Positions 43,684 through 51,755 of a stretch of 64,000 bases of DNA are shown piece by piece. The position numbers and the translations under genes were made by a program. This DNA is from Hymenobacter daecheongensis DSM 21074 (GTDB lineage Bacteria; Bacteroidota; Bacteroidia; Cytophagales; Hymenobacteraceae), in the NCBI RefSeq assembly GCF_900141805.1, contig NZ_FQYN01000006.1:124001-188000 (forward strand), in the 5' to 3' direction. Below the pieces are notes generated by a model that saw nothing but the letters and a program-made list of their open reading frames with translations, made no database searches and was not told the origin of the DNA. Position 1 is the first letter of the stretch, and every line of letters begins with the position of its first letter.

Positions 43684-45258
43684 ATGGAAACCGGATTTAC
43701 CAAGTGGATTATCGTCGTCACAGTGGTGCTGTGCTGTTTGCTGGAGCTTATTGATACCAGCATCGTGAACGTGGCCCTGACGCAGATGATGGGCAACCTC
43801 TCGGCTACGCAGCAGGAGGTGAGCTGGGTGGTGGCCTCCTACGGCATTGCCAACGTCATTGTGATTCCGATGACGGGCTTTCTGGCCGAGCAGTTCGGGC
43901 GGCGCAACTACTACTTCGTGTCGGTGGTCATTTTCACGCTGGCCTCCATTGCCTGCGGCCAAAGCACCAACATATGGGAGCTGGTGGCGTTCCGCTTCAT
44001 TCAGGGCGTGGGCGGCGGAGCCCTCATGGCTACCTCGCAGGCCATCCTGATTGATACTTTTCCGCCCCGGCAGCTGGCCCTCGGGCAGGCGCTGTTCGGC
44101 ATGGGCGTTATTATTGGTCCCACCATCGGCCCCACGCTGGGCGGCTATATTGTGGATAGCAACCTGGGCTGGCCCTGGATTTTCTACGTGAACGTGCCCG
44201 TGGGCGTGCTGGCTTCCATCTTCACCCTGCTCTTCATCCGCGACCCGGAGCGCATCAAAAACGCCATTCCGCGGCCCCTGCGCGAAATCGACTGGGCCGG
44301 TATCGGGCTGCTGATTCTGGGGGTGGGCTCTTTGCAGTTTGTGCTGGAGCAGGGCGAGAGCAAAGACTGGTTCGAAGATTCGACCATTCTGCTCTTCACC
44401 TTCCTGGCCGTCGGCGGCCTCATCGGCTTCATCTGGCGCGAGCTGACGGCCGCGCAGCCCATCGTGGATCTGCGGGTGCTGGGCAAGAGCCGCAACCTGG
44501 CCGTAGGCGCGTTTCTGTCGTTTATTCTGGGCTTCGGGCTGTTTGCCTCGGTGTTCATCTTCCCCATCTTCACCCAGCGCATTCTGGGCTTCACGGCCGC
44601 CCAAACCGGGCTGCTGCTGCTGCCCGGCGCGTTGGCCTCGGGCTTCATGATGCCCGTTATCGGGAAGATGCTGCAGCGCGGCGTGCCCCAGAAGTTCATG
44701 ATTCCGGCGGGGTTCGCCATTTTCGTTGTGTTCACCTTCTGGATGAGCCGTACCATTTCGCCCACCGCCGGCGAAGGCGACTTTTTCTGGCCCCTGATGG
44801 TGCGCGGCGTGGCCCTGGGCCTCATCTTCCTGCCCATCACCACCATGTCGTTGGCGGGCCTGCAGGGCAAAGATGCCGGCCAGGCCGCCGGCCTCACCGG
44901 CATGATCCGCCAGCTCGGCGGCTCGTTTGGGGTGGCCATCGTGGGCACCATTCTCGAGCGTAGCATCCACCAGAACCGCGGGGCCATGCTGCCCAATATC
45001 TCGCTCTACGACCCCGAAACCGTGCAGCGCATCCAGGCTTTCACCCAAAACTTCATGGCCCGCGGCTTCTCCGCCGAGCAGGCCCGCCAGCAGGCCTACG
45101 CCGCCCTCGAAGGCATTCTGATGAAGCAGGTTTCCATCATCACCTACGCCCAGGTGTTTTCCATGCTGGGCCTGTTTTTCCTGGCCTGCCTCCCCCTCGT
45201 CCTCCTCATCAAACGCGCCAAGCGCGGCGAGAAAATCGACCTGAACGCGGCGCACTAG
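43684..45258 (+). CDS. DHA2 family multidrug MFS transporter (EmrB/QacA type)
   Basis: 524 residues, about 14 membrane helices. Motif LELIDTSIVNVALTQMM in TM1 and FGRRNYYFVSVVIFTLASIACG are DHA2 hallmarks; the GPTIGPTLGGYIV motif C is present. It takes the EmrB role with the upstream EmrA and TolC. The start lies directly after half-repeat 4. The C-terminus is cytoplasmic and basic (KRAKRGEKIDLNAAH). Confidence 0.95.
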   Translation: METGFTKWIIVVTVVLCCLLELIDTSIVNVALTQMMGNLSATQQEVSWVVASYGIANVIVIPMTGFLAEQFGRRNYYFVSVVIFTLASIACGQSTNIWELVAFRFIQGVGGGALMATSQAILIDTFPPRQLALGQALFGMGVIIGPTIGPTLGGYIVDSNLGWPWIFYVNVPVGVLASIFTLLFIRDPERIKNAIPRPLREIDWAGIGLLILGVGSLQFVLEQGESKDWFEDSTILLFTFLAVGGLIGFIWRELTAAQPIVDLRVLGKSRNLAVGAFLSFILGFGLFASVFIFPIFTQRILGFTAAQTGLLLLPGALASGFMMPVIGKMLQRGVPQKFMIPAGFAIFVVFTFWMSRTISPTAGEGDFFWPLMVRGVALGLIFLPITTMSLAGLQGKDAGQAAGLTGMIRQLGGSFGVAIVGTILERSIHQNRGAMLPNISLYDPETVQRIQAFTQNFMARGFSAEQARQQAYAALEGILMKQVSIITYAQVFSMLGLFFLACLPLVLLIKRAKRGEKIDLNAAH

Positions 45259-45260
45259 CG

Positions 45261-45370
45261 GTGAGTTAGTGATTTAGCGAGTTAGTGAGTTTGCCGTTCT
45301 AGTTGCGCAAAATGCGTATTTCGCCCAGCCAGAACAGTAAACTCGCTAAATCACTAAATCACTAACTCAC
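45261..45370. repeat. GTGA-octamer palindromic repeat, copy 5
   Basis: 40-base arms (45261-45300 and 45331-45370) with octamers GTGAGTTA, GTGATTTA, GCGAGTTA, GTGAGTTT, then GCCGTTCT. Core GTTGCGCAAAATGCG. It fills the gap between the MFS stop and a convergent gene stop. Confidence 0.9.
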
Positions 45371-45372
45371 CA

Positions 45373-46074
45373 TCAAAACCCCCAGCCCAGATTCAGGCCT
45401 GAGGAGAGCTTGAGGCGGGTGCCTTTGGGCAGGGCTTCCAGCAGCTTGCCATTCTGGTCGAAGCTTTTGGTGGTTTTGTCGCGGTAGCCCAGGCCGGTGA
45501 AGGCATCGATGACGAAGTGCCGGCCCAGAATGTGCTGAAAGCCCAGCAGCAGATTGTAGTTGCGGTTGGTTGTGTTGATGGTCACCTGCGTGTCGAAATC
45601 CTTCAGGCGAATATCGTAGTCGGCCTTGGTGTAGGAGAAGTGCGGGGCTAGGTAGAAGCCTTCCGGGGCGGGCTTGGTGGCGCTTAGGTAGTGCCGGTAC
45701 TGCAGCTGGTAGCGGTAGCCCTGCGTGCGGATCCGCACATCGGTCCAGTACACGCTGGGGTGCCCGGCCAGCGTGAAGGCCGAGCTGATGGCAGCGCTGA
45801 GCGCGAAGCTGCCGATGAAATTGAACGGGTAGTTAGTGCCCAGATACGAGTAGCTGCCCGCCACGCTGCCCTGCCGGCTCACCACCCGCTCATACCCCAC
45901 CCGCGACTCTACGGAAAAGGGCATTTGCCCATGCACCCAGCCCAGCGGTGCTATTTTAATGATGTTTTTAGGTGTGAGATGCGCAGGCGGCAGCTCAGGA
46001 TTTTGAGCCAGTAGGCCGGAAGATGCTACAAGAGCTGCGGGGAGCAAAAACGCAGCCCGAAGGATATATGACAT
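45373..46074 (-). CDS. Outer-membrane-type protein (DUF3575-like)
   Basis: 233 residues. A signal peptide (MSYILRAAFLLPAALVASSGLLAQ) is followed by alternating beta segments (IKIAPLGWVHGQMPFSVESRVGYERV, FNFIGSFALSAAISSAFTLAG, YRYQLQYRHYLSA, YNLLLGFQHILGRHFVIDAFTGLGYRD) that end in a C-terminal strand (GLNLGWGF). The family in Bacteroidota has no assigned function. Convergent with the MFS gene, with copy 5 of the repeat between. Confidence 0.75.
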   Translation of the reverse strand: MSYILRAAFLLPAALVASSGLLAQNPELPPAHLTPKNIIKIAPLGWVHGQMPFSVESRVGYERVVSRQGSVAGSYSYLGTNYPFNFIGSFALSAAISSAFTLAGHPSVYWTDVRIRTQGYRYQLQYRHYLSATKPAPEGFYLAPHFSYTKADYDIRLKDFDTQVTINTTNRNYNLLLGFQHILGRHFVIDAFTGLGYRDKTTKSFDQNGKLLEALPKGTRLKLSSGLNLGWGF

Positions 46075-46522
46075 GAATGAAAATTGAAGAACAGAAGCAA
46101 AAATAGTAGAATTATCCTAAAACATCTTAATTCATTAAGGGCAAGCTGCGCAGGGACGAATGCAAAACCTGTTGCTTTGCTATTAACGTTGAAAGTATAA
46201 CTTTTAACATAAGACGCTCTATCCCAATTTAACAGAGCCGGTTTTGCTACCGGAATCGTTTTCGGTCAATAGAAATGATAAAGCAGGCCAAGATGAAATA
46301 ATTGTCAATCAATATATATAATAAAGTAGGGTAGTTTTTGTAAAAATTCCAAGCCTGAGTTATCTGTTTGAGCAGGGGTTTGCTTCCCTCCGTCGGTCAA
46401 ATAGTTCTGTTCATCTAATAAGATCAGTAAAGACGTTTAACAAATTAGTTAAAAAAGTTAAACAAAGTAAATTTGCTTCCGTATTACACCTCACTATAGT
46501 AATACTGGCTTCGTTTCCTCCT
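46075..46522. other. AT-rich divergent intergenic region
   Basis: 448 bases of low-GC sequence between the outer-membrane gene and the roadblock genes. Apart from a candidate promoter near 46468 I see no gene, RNA structure or repeat. Confidence 0.5.
46468..46475 (+). promoter_or_regulatory. -7 element TAAATTTG upstream of the roadblock genes
   Basis: TAAATTTG matches TAnnTTTG exactly, about 48 bases before the first roadblock ATG. The -33 region (TTA/TTG-rich) is less clear. Confidence 0.5.
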
Positions 46523-46948
46523 ATGAATCTGCCCTTTCTCAGTCGTCTGCAAGCACTGGCTACGCCTGCTGCCACACCCAGTAAAGGGAACCGGCAGAAG
46601 GCGGAGGCTACGGTAGCGGCACTGCGGGCCGAGTTGCCGGAATTGTTAGCCGTTGCGGTTATCGATCTGGAGCGGGGCGAGGCTTTGGCCTCTTTCAGCA
46701 GCGTAGCAGGCCTTTCGCCGGCCAAAGCGGCTCCCTACAACGCCGAAGTGGTGCGCCAGAAGCGCCGGGCCCTGGAGGCATTGCAGTTGCAGGGTGAAAA
46801 AATCGAGGATATCCTCATCACCCTGCGCGAACAGCTGCACCTGCTGCGCATCAGCCACAACGAGCAGGAAGTGCTCTATCTGGCGGTGAACAGCCACGAT
46901 ACCAATCTGGCCATTGCCAGGGCCGTCCTTCAGGCGCACAGCACCTGA
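46523..46948 (+). CDS. Roadblock/LC7-like protein, first of a tandem pair
   Basis: 141 residues, no signal peptide. Core at about 40-135: LLAVAVIDLERGEALASFSS, YNAEVVRQKRRALEALQLQGEKIEDILITLREQLHLLRI, YLAVNSHDTNLAIARAVLQ. This has the beta-helix-beta layout of the roadblock/MglB superfamily, which partners small GTPases in bacteria. The downstream gene is a paralog with about 50 percent identity over the core. No GTPase gene lies nearby. Confidence 0.7.
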   Translation: MNLPFLSRLQALATPAATPSKGNRQKAEATVAALRAELPELLAVAVIDLERGEALASFSSVAGLSPAKAAPYNAEVVRQKRRALEALQLQGEKIEDILITLREQLHLLRISHNEQEVLYLAVNSHDTNLAIARAVLQAHST

Positions 46949-46996
46949 TTCATTTGAATTTTTTCTCTCAACATACTTTCTTACACCCTTTGCAAA

Positions 46997-47377
46997 ATGG
47001 CTTACTCTACTAACAACTCCGCTGGTCAGGCTATCCAGAACATCATCGACGATTTGCCCCAGCTGCTGGCCATTGCCATCGTTGATGCGCAGTCGGGTAT
47101 GGCGCTGGCTTCGCACTCCAACGTGCCCTCGCTGAACCCCGAAACAGCTGCCGCTTACAACACCGAAGTGGTGAAGCAGAAGCAAAAGGCCATGGCGGCC
47201 CTCAAGCTACAGGGCGAAAGAATCGATGACATCCTCATCACCCTCACCAACCAGATTCACCTGATCAATCTGATCGGCGACGGCAAGAAGTTTATCTATC
47301 TGGTGGTGAACTCGCGCGACACGAACCTAGCTATTGCCCGCGACGTGCTCCGTCAGCAGTCGGATCTGCTCAAGTAA
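46997..47377 (+). CDS. Roadblock/LC7-like protein, second of a tandem pair
   Basis: 126 residues. Core alignable with the upstream gene: LLAIAIVDAQSGMALASHSN, YNTEVVKQKQKAMAALKLQGERIDDILITLTNQIHLINL, YLVVNSRDTNLAIARDVLR. It lies 48 bases downstream of the first copy, with the same direction, and is the shorter and less charged of the two. A hetero-dimer of the two products is plausible but not shown. Followed by a separate unit at 47577. Confidence 0.7.
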   Translation: MAYSTNNSAGQAIQNIIDDLPQLLAIAIVDAQSGMALASHSNVPSLNPETAAAYNTEVVKQKQKAMAALKLQGERIDDILITLTNQIHLINLIGDGKKFIYLVVNSRDTNLAIARDVLRQQSDLLK

Positions 47378-47576
47378 GCGGCTTTCTCACGGCCCGGCGC
47401 GGTTGCGTCGGGCTCCGCTACTCCTTCCCCTTATCTATCCTGCCGGCAATACGGCAGCCGGGCGTAGGGCCGGGGAGTAATTACACGTGTCTTGTTTTCA
47501 ACTGGCTCAGCGCCCCGCTTTTTGCGTGCGTCAGGCCGCGCTTTGTCCTTTTTTCACCATTTCAAGCCTCTTTCTT

Positions 47577-48281
47577 ATGAAGTTGACAGCTTCTCCCTTC
47601 GATCCCGCTTCGGGAAACCTGCTACCCGTCTACCGCGACGCGTACCTGCGTGGCGACCTGTCGCGCCAGAACATCGCGGCCGTAGACCAGTACCTTAAAA
47701 CCAACCGCCACCTGGCCGACGACACGCTCAGCCGCTTCTACGAGATGAAGCAGCAGGGCGAGCAAGTGCGCCCCGTGGGTTGGGTGAGCCGGCAGTTTGA
47801 GCTGATGCGCACCGAGCCCAAGCGGCTGCGGCAGCGGGCTGCCGCCATGGTAGCCGGAGTGGCCCTGATAGCCGGTGCTTCTATGGCCGCCACCAACCTG
47901 CCCACCGAGAATCTGCCGGCTACTGCGCCCGCTACGCTGGAAGCTGCTGCTGCCCCCGTCGCCGCCGAGGCCAGCAGCGCAGCTGGTATGCGCATGATGA
48001 CCGTGCGCGGCCGCATTCTGGACGAAAACGGCCGCCCGCTGGTAGGAGCCACCGTGCTCGATAAGCTCTCGGGCCGCGGTGTGAGCACCAATGCCCAGGG
48101 CCAGTACGCTATGGTGTTGCCGGCCGGCAAGCCCACGAAGCTGCAGTATGGCTACGGCGGCTACGCCGACGACGAAGTGCAGGTGAAAGGCACTTCGCTG
48201 CAGAACGTAACGCTGGTGCCCCGCGAGCAGGCCCCGGTTGAAAAAGCCGCCAAAAAGCACCGCCGCTGGTTGCTGTTCTAG
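47577..48281 (+). CDS. Membrane protein with CarboxypepD_reg-like domain
   Basis: 234 residues from the ATG at 47577. An N-terminal helical, anti-sigma-like part (YRDAYLRGDLSRQNIAAVDQYLKTNRHLADDTLSRFYEMK) is followed by a membrane helix near 96-113 (AAAMVAGVALIAGASMAATN), an Ala/Pro linker, and a carboxypeptidase regulatory-like domain (TVRGRILDENGRPLVGATVLDKLSGRGVSTNAQGQYAMVLP), the module that starts many TonB-dependent receptors. No barrel follows. Terminated by a strong hairpin. Confidence 0.75.
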   Translation: MKLTASPFDPASGNLLPVYRDAYLRGDLSRQNIAAVDQYLKTNRHLADDTLSRFYEMKQQGEQVRPVGWVSRQFELMRTEPKRLRQRAAAMVAGVALIAGASMAATNLPTENLPATAPATLEAAAAPVAAEASSAAGMRMMTVRGRILDENGRPLVGATVLDKLSGRGVSTNAQGQYAMVLPAGKPTKLQYGYGGYADDEVQVKGTSLQNVTLVPREQAPVEKAAKKHRRWLLF

Positions 48282-48313
48282 TCCCGGCTGCCGGGGTTTT
48301 TACCTCGAATAAA

Positions 48314-48360
48314 CGAACAAAAAAAGGACGCTGATTTGATCAGCGTCCTTTTTTTGTTCG
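48314..48360. terminator. Bidirectional terminator
   Basis: Perfect 22-base-pair stem (48314-48335 with 48339-48360, loop TTG), with A7/T7 tracts on both arms, between convergent genes. Confidence 0.9.
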
Positions 48361-48379
48361 TGCCAAAGCAGCAGCTAGC

Positions 48380-49444
48380 TTACTGATACTGAATGTACAG
48401 CGGGGCTGGCGTGAGGGCAATGACCTCTTTTGGAGTCATCAGGTGGTGCGGCTTGGGTTTTGGGTCGTACTCGTAGAACAGCTTGAAGCCGGTATACTGC
48501 ACGGGCTCGGTCTGGATGTAGTCGTGGTACGAGTCCTTTTTCAGCGTGGGCTCGCCGTGGCCGTCCATGTGCATCACAATCTGCACCCGCGGGTCGAGCT
48601 TGATGTTTTTGTAGTTAGTCACCATTTTCCGGGTGAAGCGGTGCACCGTCAAGACTTTGGGCGGCAGGTTGTTTTCGCTCACGATGCGGGCCAGGAAACT
48701 CACGGCGAAGTTGATGTCCTTGGCATCGAGGGTGCCGATGCGCTGGTTGGGGCGCACGCCGGGCATGGTAGCCAGCGAAAACTCGGGGTCGATGCCGAGG
48801 TGGATAGTGGGGTCCTTCAGGTATTCTTCCAGCTTGGGCAGCTCAGCCTGCAGGGTGCTGTGGCCGGGCTGCACGTCCAGAAACAGAATGCAGTTGTGCT
48901 CTTTGGCCCACTTGCGCACTTCCTCAATGGTGGCTTTGGAGTTCATCAGGCGCCACTTGCCGTCTTTGCCGGGCGTGCCCTGAGCCGTGATGGTCACGTT
49001 GTGAATGGCGGCCTGCACCGGCAAGCCTGGGTCGGCAGCCTGCCACTCGGCCAGCACCTTATCAAACTTGCGGAACATCTGATCCTTCGGCTCGCGACCC
49101 AGAATACCCATACCCTTCGAGCGGATATTGCCATAGAAGGCCACAATGCGGTGGCCCGGCAGAATAGCACCCGGCAGCTGCCCGCTTTTCTTCACGATGG
49201 AGTCGGCGCGGAGTGAGTCGCGGCGCATGGCCAGCTGCTTGAGCTTCACGGAATCAACCGGGGCCGGAGCCGCGGCGGCAGTCGTTTCGGCAGTGGCTTT
49301 AGCATCGGCGGTTTCGCCATCGGTGCGGGTGCCGCAGCCGGCCAGAGAAAGGGAAAGCACCAGGCCCAGCGCGGAGGCAAGCGGCGCGGCGAAGCGGGTA
49401 GAAGAAGTGAAGTAAGCCACTGAAAAGGGGAAGGTTGAAAGCAA
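48380..49444 (-). CDS. Lipoprotein with possible TIM-barrel glycan-related domain
   Basis: 354 residues. Lipobox LSLAGC (Cys at about 37). The mature part (about 95-350) begins HRIVAFYGNIRSKGMGILGR and includes CILFLDVQPGHSTLQAELPKLEEYLKDPTIHLGIDPEFSL and NLPPKVLTVHRFTRKMV, with DxD/Asp-Glu-rich strands at barrel-like spacing. This recalls putative lipoproteins of bacterial cell-wall loci, but I cannot name an activity. Convergent with the preceding gene, sharing its terminator. Confidence 0.65.
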   Translation of the reverse strand: MLSTFPFSVAYFTSSTRFAAPLASALGLVLSLSLAGCGTRTDGETADAKATAETTAAAAPAPVDSVKLKQLAMRRDSLRADSIVKKSGQLPGAILPGHRIVAFYGNIRSKGMGILGREPKDQMFRKFDKVLAEWQAADPGLPVQAAIHNVTITAQGTPGKDGKWRLMNSKATIEEVRKWAKEHNCILFLDVQPGHSTLQAELPKLEEYLKDPTIHLGIDPEFSLATMPGVRPNQRIGTLDAKDINFAVSFLARIVSENNLPPKVLTVHRFTRKMVTNYKNIKLDPRVQIVMHMDGHGEPTLKKDSYHDYIQTEPVQYTGFKLFYEYDPKPKPHHLMTPKEVIALTPAPLYIQYQ

Positions 49445-49539
49445 AACTGGTCAGCAAGTTAGGGCTTTTTGCCGCGAAAAAGCGGGCCCTACCGAGTTTG
49501 CTATTCGCCCAGAGAATCAGCTAAGCTATTTTCAATCCC

Positions 49540-49583
49540 GAAAAAAGCCTGATTCCACCGCGCCAGCAGCGAAATCAGGCTTT
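49540..49583 (-). terminator. Rho-independent terminator after the M56 gene
   Basis: AAAGCCTGATT (49544-49554) pairs with AATCAGGCTTT (49573-49583) across an 18-base loop; on the minus strand T6 follows the stem. Confidence 0.65.
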
Positions 49584-49626
49584 CTCAAAACTGCCAGCCG
49601 GCCAACCAACCGGCTAAGCAATGGCT

Positions 49627-50982
49627 CTACCGCGCCGGAGCCGGCTCCGGCGCGAACGTGAGCGGAATAGTGTAGCTGACCGCCACCGGGCGGCCCTTGT
49701 GGCGGCCGGGAGTCCAGCGGGGCTGTAGTGCCCCGATGGCCTGCAGCGCGGCGGCATCCAGCTCCCGGGCCGCCGCTTCCTGCCCGGCGGGCGGCGTGAT
49801 GCCTTTCATCAGCGTGATGTCGCGCATTATCCCATCCGACCCAATCACAAACTGGATAAAGACCTTGCCGCCCAGGTTGGCGGCCTTGGCCGCGGCCGGA
49901 TATTTCGTGTTGGCTCCCACATCCTTCAGCAGCTGATCCTGCCCGCCGGGATACTCGGGCATCTGGTCCACCATCGTGTACACTTTCTCCAGCTTGGGTG
50001 GGGGTGGGGGCGGCGGCATCAGGGACGGCGGCGGGAGCGGCGGGGGCGGCGGGGCGGTCTGGGCCGTGGCGTTGGCGGCGGCCAGCGTGAGCAGCAGCAG
50101 CGCAGTGGCGGGCAGCGGCAACCACTGCTTCCAGCGGCGCACCGATTGAGAGGGTTTCAGCATGGCAATTCGGTTAAGGGTTTGGGAATAAGTGAAAGAA
50201 TGAGCCAGGGGAGAAGCCAGCTGCAGGCGCTGCAACGTGAGCCGGGCCAGCAAAGCCCCGTAGTGCGTGGCGGCCTCCGGCGCGGGCTTAGGGCCCAGCA
50301 CGGCGGCATCGGCCAGGTATTCGTGAGTCAGCTCCAGCGCGCGGGGGTAGAGGTGCACGAAGGGGTTGGGCCACAGCACGCTGCGCAGCACCTCCAGCAG
50401 CAGCCGGTCGAGGGAGTGGCGCTGCCGCACGTGGGCTACTTCGTGGGCCAGGACCAGCGCGGCCTCGGCGGGAGCCAGCGGCGCGGTTTCGTCCCAGAAT
50501 ACCCAGCGCCCGAAGGAGCTGGTGGGCAGGCGGCCGCCCGTGCGCACCAGCACGTAGCCGGGGCGCGCCTCGCGGGGCAGCCGGCGCGTGAGGCGCCATA
50601 GCCGCCCCAGCCGGGTGCCCAACCCGGCCAGCCCCAGCGCCACACCCGCGCCATAGAGCGCCAGCGCCGCCAGCCGCCAGTCGAATGCAGAGGTCGGGGC
50701 ACCGCCGGCACTCACGGCCGGCAGCAAGAAGCTGGCCATGCGCAGCGGCGCGGTGGGCGCGGCGGTCGGCAGCCAGCTCTGCAGCAGGGGCGTGGCCAGC
50801 GGCAGCAGCGGCGGCCCCACCAGCGCCAGCAGGGGCGCGAGGCACAGAAAGCGGCGGTTGTAGCGGAAGCCCGGCTCGGGGCGCAACGCCAGCTGATAAA
50901 ACAGCCAGCCCGCGCCCAGCAGCAGCGTGCTTTGCCACCACCAGTTAAGCAGGGCGGGGAGGGTCAGGGGTTGCATCGGCAT
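49627..50982 (-). CDS. BlaR1-like M56 metallopeptidase with TonB C-terminal domain
   Basis: 451 residues from the ATG at 50982 (MPMQPLTLPALL, or 50976). Several membrane helices in the first 200 residues; zinc motif LAHEVAHVRQRHS (HExxH). Past the membrane region lies a Pro-rich linker (PPPPPLPPPSL and similar) and a TonB_C domain (VGGKVFIQFVIGSDGIMRDITLMKG, LGALQPRWTPGRHKGRPVAVSYTIPLTF). Such fusions are common in Bacteroidota and pair with BlaI; here the gene overlaps blaI by about 38 bases. Likely a sensor that proteolyses BlaI. Confidence 0.9.
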   Translation of the reverse strand: MPMQPLTLPALLNWWWQSTLLLGAGWLFYQLALRPEPGFRYNRRFLCLAPLLALVGPPLLPLATPLLQSWLPTAAPTAPLRMASFLLPAVSAGGAPTSAFDWRLAALALYGAGVALGLAGLGTRLGRLWRLTRRLPREARPGYVLVRTGGRLPTSSFGRWVFWDETAPLAPAEAALVLAHEVAHVRQRHSLDRLLLEVLRSVLWPNPFVHLYPRALELTHEYLADAAVLGPKPAPEAATHYGALLARLTLQRLQLASPLAHSFTYSQTLNRIAMLKPSQSVRRWKQWLPLPATALLLLTLAAANATAQTAPPPPPLPPPSLMPPPPPPPKLEKVYTMVDQMPEYPGGQDQLLKDVGANTKYPAAAKAANLGGKVFIQFVIGSDGIMRDITLMKGITPPAGQEAAARELDAAALQAIGALQPRWTPGRHKGRPVAVSYTIPLTFAPEPAPAR

Positions 50983-51364
50983 CGGGGGAGGGAGTGGAGA
51001 GGTCCTTTTGGGCCAAGTGCAGGAGCTGTTCGAGCTGGGCGGCATCCAGGTCTTCTTCTTTGGCGAAAAACGACACGAGCCGGCTGAACGAACCGCCGAA
51101 ATAGCCGCCCAGCAGCTTGCGCAGTGAAAAGCGCCGGTAAGCATCCTGGGCTACCAGCGGGAAGTAGCGGTGGGTGCGTCCAAAGGCCTCGTGACCCACA
51201 AAGCCCTTCTGCTCCAGAATCCGGATGATGGTTGAGACGGTGTTGTAGGCGGGCGGCGGCGCGGGCATCTCGGCCAGCACGTCCTTCACGAACGATGGGC
51301 CGCGCTGCCAGAGCACCTGCATCACCTGCTCTTCGGCTTTGGTGAGTTCGGAGAAAGTTTCCAT
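50945..51364 (-). CDS. BlaI/MecI/CopY family repressor
   Basis: 139 residues. Winged-helix start LTKAEEQVMQVLWQRGPSFVKDVLAEM, and the conserved AYNTVSTIIRILEQKGFVGHEAFGRTHRYFPLV. A C-terminal dimer region (YRRFSLRKLLGGYFGGSFSRLVSFFAKEEDLD) is typical of the family. It should bind an operator upstream of itself and be cleaved via the M56 partner. An AT-rich symmetric stretch (AACTAATATTTTAGTT, 51391-51406) upstream is a candidate operator. Confidence 0.95.
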   Translation of the reverse strand: METFSELTKAEEQVMQVLWQRGPSFVKDVLAEMPAPPPAYNTVSTIIRILEQKGFVGHEAFGRTHRYFPLVAQDAYRRFSLRKLLGGYFGGSFSRLVSFFAKEEDLDAAQLEQLLHLAQKDLSTPSPDADATPDPPRPA

Positions 51365-51390
51365 AGAGTGAGGGTTGATGAATGGAAGGT

Positions 51391-51406
51391 ATAACTAATA
51401 TTTTAG
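51391..51406. promoter_or_regulatory. Candidate BlaI operator
   Basis: AACTAATATTTTAGTT is an imperfect palindrome about 27 bases upstream of blaI, in the place expected for an autoregulatory operator. Confidence 0.4.
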
Positions 51407-51463
51407 TTATACAACTATTTTTTTAGGAGATGGACGTAGATGTTGTCGCAGGAGTAAGAAAAA

Positions 51464-51575
51464 CTGTCATCCTTCATCTGGCGTACGCTTGCGAAGGACC
51501 TTATCACATTAGCACGACTTCGTGCCAGCGACTCGCGTTGGCGTGATAAGGTCCTTCGCAAGCTCAGGATGACAG
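51464..51575. repeat. GTCATCCTGAG palindromic element, with disrupted left arm
   Basis: Right arm 51543-51575 (GTGATAAGGTCCTTCGCAAG and on) reads in reverse as CTGTCATCCTGAGC. The left arm (51464-51507) is the same sequence but with an extra stretch of about 13 bases replacing two bases after CATCCT. Same family as 33140 and 37666, different inner sequence. Confidence 0.75.
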
Positions 51576-51585
51576 GTAGCTTGGC

Positions 51586-51647
51586 AACGTCAGCACGCGA
51601 GATTCCTCGGTAGCTGGCTTGCTGCGCCACACGCTCAGAATGACGTT
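51586..51647. repeat. Degenerate right half of a GTCATTCCGAG element
   Basis: AACGTCAGCACGCGAGATTCCTCGG matches the right arm at 33202-33226, followed by degenerate sequence and TCAGAATGACGTT. No left arm is next to it. It abuts the element at 51464. Confidence 0.65.
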
Positions 51648-51755
51648 ATTTTAAACTTCCGGGGCTACTCTAGTCGCTTCAGCTGACGGAATCTTTTGGG
51701 CGCGGTGGTGTTGTGAAAAGCAGTAGAAACACCATTCATCTTTCTGAAATACAAC

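Noticed and set aside
46075..46522. Non-coding RNA in the long AT-rich gap
   Set aside because: No conserved structure or terminator seen; the region reads as promoter DNA.
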